From: Bacteroides clarus YIT 12056
GTDB lineage: Bacteria; Bacteroidota; Bacteroidia; Bacteroidales; Bacteroidaceae
Direction of reading: 5' to 3'
Assembly: GCF_900129655.1 (NCBI RefSeq)
Contig: NZ_FQWK01000008.1
Location: 62,001 to 126,000 of the forward strand
DNA: 64,000 nt
Under the pieces are notes generated by a model. The model did no database searches and was not told the DNA's origin. It saw only the letters and a list, made by a program, of their open reading frames with translations. A program made the translations under genes and the position numbers. How positions within the stretch are numbered: position 1 is the stretch's first letter; each line of letters begins with the position of its first letter. Shown here in pieces: positions 62,401 to 64,000 of the stretch.

Positions 62401-62578
62401 TGCATTAGGTATCACAAACCTGCGTGTATATGCTTCCGTACAAAACCCATTCCATATTACCAATTACTCAGGACTGGATCCGGAAGCTACTATGGGCAGT
62501 CCTTTGGTACAAGGTGTCGATTGGGGTTCCTATCCTAACAGCCGTAACTATTTGATCGGTCTGAATTTCTCATTCTAA
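59486..62578 (+). CDS. SusC-type TonB-dependent oligosaccharide transporter
   Basis: Outer-membrane transporter of 1030 residues. A signal peptide (LGIMLLFVLFATQANAQ) is followed by a CarboxypepD_reg-like domain (ITVTGTVSDNLGPVIGASIQ to KINVKLSE). The TonB box region is QEVVVVGYGVQRKSDLTGAV, the plug has ALQGRMAGVSV and IEVLKDASATAVYGSRGANG, and the barrel ends in the phenylalanine of YLIGLNFSF. No N-terminal STN domain is seen, so it is not an anti-sigma signalling type. With SusD it imports oligosaccharides from the locus target. It is 26 bases upstream of susD. Confidence 0.97.
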   Translation: MKQKSKLLKTLGIMLLFVLFATQANAQNITVTGTVSDNLGPVIGASIQVEGTSNGCITDIDGNYSLPNVPSNATLVFSYIGYQTQKVAVAGKTKINVKLSEDSQLLQEVVVVGYGVQRKSDLTGAVASVKTADALKSTPTGNVSDALQGRMAGVSVLSGSGDPSGDNTIRVRGINSITAETGPLVVIDGFIGGSLQSLNPADIASIEVLKDASATAVYGSRGANGVILVTTKNPEKDKLTVSFNAFANIKTVAKYPDNLSPYEYANLVNDYGKEYFGKGDNYYYSPEQLAAFKSGKAGFDYSKEIFRSPAVTQNYELSIAGGGEKTTFLASLRYQDDQGIIKESSSQIYSWRLKVDTKIKKWLKAGLNMYGHYRETSKPRISEYDGLIQQSMYFPSTIEPKNEEGEYNNNFFDGGKAYNPMGYIWEADNSNKTINNRIQGYVHFDIIDGLSFRSQLGVLFDNRLNTSVENEQGYYSYKNSLTQGQARSYWNTSWLNTNTLSYVKEFNENHRINATAVFEQSYDNNYNHTGTAYNLDYIDMIGINNLAWSASDLAAIASDRTINTLMSGMLRVNYVFMNRYMLTASIRADGSSRLKDKWSYFPSAALAWDLKQESFLKDNSFIDQLKLRLGYGSVGNQAVEAYRIYSKMAPVTVTNASGNSATAYKIDRPAASFLKWERNDQFNVGVDFGILNGRIRLTADWYSKLSKDILLEVARPSHMGYTSILDNAGEIKNTGVEFTISADPFTGKEFNWHTDLTLSHNKGTFNKIPTANHRQQQAGNYQNQIFQMIEGEKLGSFWGYTFAGIWQEDEVNAPFVDANGQTNGKTNGEVYKVKPGNSKYVDINKDGVYNDADQGIIGCGQPTFNWGWNNTFNYKNFDFSFFVVGFHGFDIYNATHQMGYNLIKSQQVAGVTPMRELLNRWTPTNTNTNIPGFVNGGTENKDFFSTRFVENGSFIKMKSITLGYTLPETACRALGITNLRVYASVQNPFHITNYSGLDPEATMGSPLVQGVDWGSYPNSRNYLIGLNFSF

Positions 62579-62604
62579 TGATTAACCTACTAAATAAGAC
62601 TAAT

Positions 62605-64000
62605 ATGAAGAAATTAATATATTTAACAGCAATCACAGGTAGTTTGCTATTGACGACTTCTTGTGTAGACCTTACCCAAGAACCAGAATCATTTATCACA
62701 GAAGAACAATATTGGACTGCAATAGACCAAGCAAGTCTTCAAAAAGCCGCAGATGCTCTTTATAGCGATTTATGGCAAGGTAACTACGGATTTAACAGCC
62801 GCCTGCAACGTCTTAACGTATGTGCGGACGACATTACGTACCGTGCGGCCAAAGCCAATAACGAATTGGCATATTACGGAAGATTAACTCCTAATCTTAC
62901 GGCCAATGATGCTGATTTCTCAACCACCTGGACACTGTTCTATAAAGTTATCAGCAGTTCCAATAAAATCATTAAAGGAACAACAATTCCGACAACAGAA
63001 GAAGAAGCCAAAGCATTCAAAGAGATTTTAGGTGAAGCCTACTTTATGCGCGGTCTTTCTTATTTCTATTTAACCCGTTTGTATGGTGACGTACCTTTGT
63101 TGATGGAAAACGATGAAATAACCATTACCATGCCACGAACTGCCGTTGCCGAAATCTATGACAAAGCCATTGTTCCCAGTCTTAAAACTGCAGCGGAATG
63201 GTTGCCTAACAAAGGACGCAGTAACAACTCCACACCTTCCAAATGGGCTGCAAAAGCTTGCTTGGCCGACGTCTATATGACAATGGCCGGATGGCCCTTG
63301 AACAAGGGAACCGAATATTACGGTCTGGCAGCAACCGAGGCCAAAGATATCATAGATAACGCCAATACCGCCGGTCTTAAACTGACAACCGAATATTCCG
63401 ATTTATGGCTGGAAGCCAACAAAACGCAGACCAATGAAGTAATGTTTGCCTTGCAACACAGTTCTAAGCATAAAATAGCAAGTAATTACGGTAAATCTTA
63501 TTATCCGAGTGATTATGCTCCCAACGCCGGTTGGTCTGATTACTACGGTGACGAGGATTTCTTCCTGAGTTATCCTGAGGATGCACGCAAGGATTGGAAC
63601 TATATGACGGAATGGCCTGTAAAAAGCGGAAAAAAAGATACGGATGGCAAAGACATTCTTAAAACAATTCCTTATACTGAAAGCGCAGATAAGCTACCCG
63701 CTATCTCCAAATACTACAATTATGACGAAGGAGATCCCGGCAAAAGCGCGCAGGCAAACGGTATAACCTGTATCTACCGTTATGCCGAAGTACTCCTGAT
63801 GTACGCCGAAGCTTCTACACGCGCAACCAATACGGTTAGTACAGATGCTTTGAATGCGATTCAGGAAGTACAGAAACGCGCAGACTATCCGGACAGAGGG
63901 ATAGCATTAACTACGACTACCGATGCGGCTACCTTCCTGACAGCCGTATCCAATGAACGTGGTTGGGAATTCTTCGCTGAAATGAAACGCTGGTTCGAAC
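62605..64000 (+). CDS. SusD-type surface glycan-binding lipoprotein (3' end outside window)
   Basis: SusD/RagB-family protein, open from the ATG at 62605 to the window edge (about 465 codons), so the C-terminus is missing. The signal MKKLIYLTAITGSLLLTTS is followed by C20 and DLTQEPESFITEEQYW. The N-terminal tetratricopeptide-like helices include ILGEAYFMRGLSYFYLTRLY and GDVPLLMENDEITITMPRTA, and the late YRYAEVLLMYAEAS is a family mark. It caps SusC at the cell surface and helps to bind the substrate. Any further surface proteins and lyases would lie to the right. Confidence 0.96.
   Translation, partial: MKKLIYLTAITGSLLLTTSCVDLTQEPESFITEEQYWTAIDQASLQKAADALYSDLWQGNYGFNSRLQRLNVCADDITYRAAKANNELAYYGRLTPNLTANDADFSTTWTLFYKVISSSNKIIKGTTIPTTEEEAKAFKEILGEAYFMRGLSYFYLTRLYGDVPLLMENDEITITMPRTAVAEIYDKAIVPSLKTAAEWLPNKGRSNNSTPSKWAAKACLADVYMTMAGWPLNKGTEYYGLAATEAKDIIDNANTAGLKLTTEYSDLWLEANKTQTNEVMFALQHSSKHKIASNYGKSYYPSDYAPNAGWSDYYGDEDFFLSYPEDARKDWNYMTEWPVKSGKKDTDGKDILKTIPYTESADKLPAISKYYNYDEGDPGKSAQANGITCIYRYAEVLLMYAEASTRATNTVSTDALNAIQEVQKRADYPDRGIALTTTTDAATFLTAVSNERGWEFFAEMKRWFE

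Noticed and set aside
1..64000. tRNA, rRNA, insertion sequence or phage genes
   Set aside because: No T-loop motif with cloverleaf, no rRNA-like stretch, no transposase or integrase motif was found on reading the gaps and frames.

Overview
The window comes from a Bacteroides-type gut bacterium (phylum Bacteroidota). Three things in the sequence show this: a SusC/SusD pair next to a hybrid two-component system, many TAnnTTTG promoter elements of the Bacteroidota type, and the local order rimP-nusA-infB-cvpA-sufB. From memory, the order purN / acpP-fabF-rnc / pfkA / GH3 / mnmA / GH88-sulfatase / efflux / hybrid regulator / sulfatase / SusC-SusD resembles the region of Bacteroides thetaiotaomicron that holds its chondroitin sulfate/hyaluronan locus and an adjacent lipopolysaccharide gene cluster. 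I cannot name the species.

Layout. 1-6.7 kb (minus strand): rimP, nusA, infB, cvpA and a truncated sufB form one translation/Fe-S operon, with a clear promoter and an attenuator-like hairpin in the leader. 6.8-15.2 kb: a small membrane protein, a YgjP-type metallopeptidase, a head-GIN repeat lipoprotein, an ECF sigma factor with its probable anti-sigma partner, speA-argB, aroK, a nitroreductase and an RNase H with a hybrid-binding domain. 15.3-24.8 kb: an MsbA-type ABC exporter, UDP-galactopyranose mutase (glf) and a minus-strand run of glycosyltransferases (GT2, GT8, GT90, capsular type) with a Kdo/WaaP-like kinase. This is probably a lipooligosaccharide cluster able to add galactofuranose. 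25.3-35.7 kb: housekeeping genes pdxB, purN, acpP, fabF, rnc, pfkA, a GH3 acyl-adenylase homologue, an MnmA paralogue, a HAD phosphatase and cysS. 35.7-64 kb: a patatin/beta-barrel surface phospholipase, then a polysaccharide utilisation locus in two parts. The first part is a sulfatase-GH88 operon at 37.9-40.7 kb. The second is a NahK-like sugar kinase, a CBM9-like protein, a hybrid two-component regulator, a sulfatase, susC and a truncated susD at 51.6-64 kb. Between the parts lie a PaaI thioesterase, two envelope proteins, an RND efflux operon and an lpxA gene.

How the genes work together. GH88 (unsaturated glucuronyl hydrolase), two serine-type sulfatases, an N-acetylhexosamine-1-kinase-like enzyme and SusC/SusD together fit uptake and breakdown of a sulfated glycosaminoglycan, probably chondroitin sulfate or hyaluronan, controlled by the hybrid sensor. 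No polysaccharide lyase lies inside the window; one would be expected to the right of it.

The least explained signal is a set of intergenic hairpins, each built from permutations of a short word private to that site. They lie at 1791-1860, 4870-4926, 48919-49002, 50403-50489 and 51403-51500, with a related GGCACA/TGTGCC array at 7273-7365. I found no tRNA, rRNA, CRISPR array, insertion sequence or phage genes.
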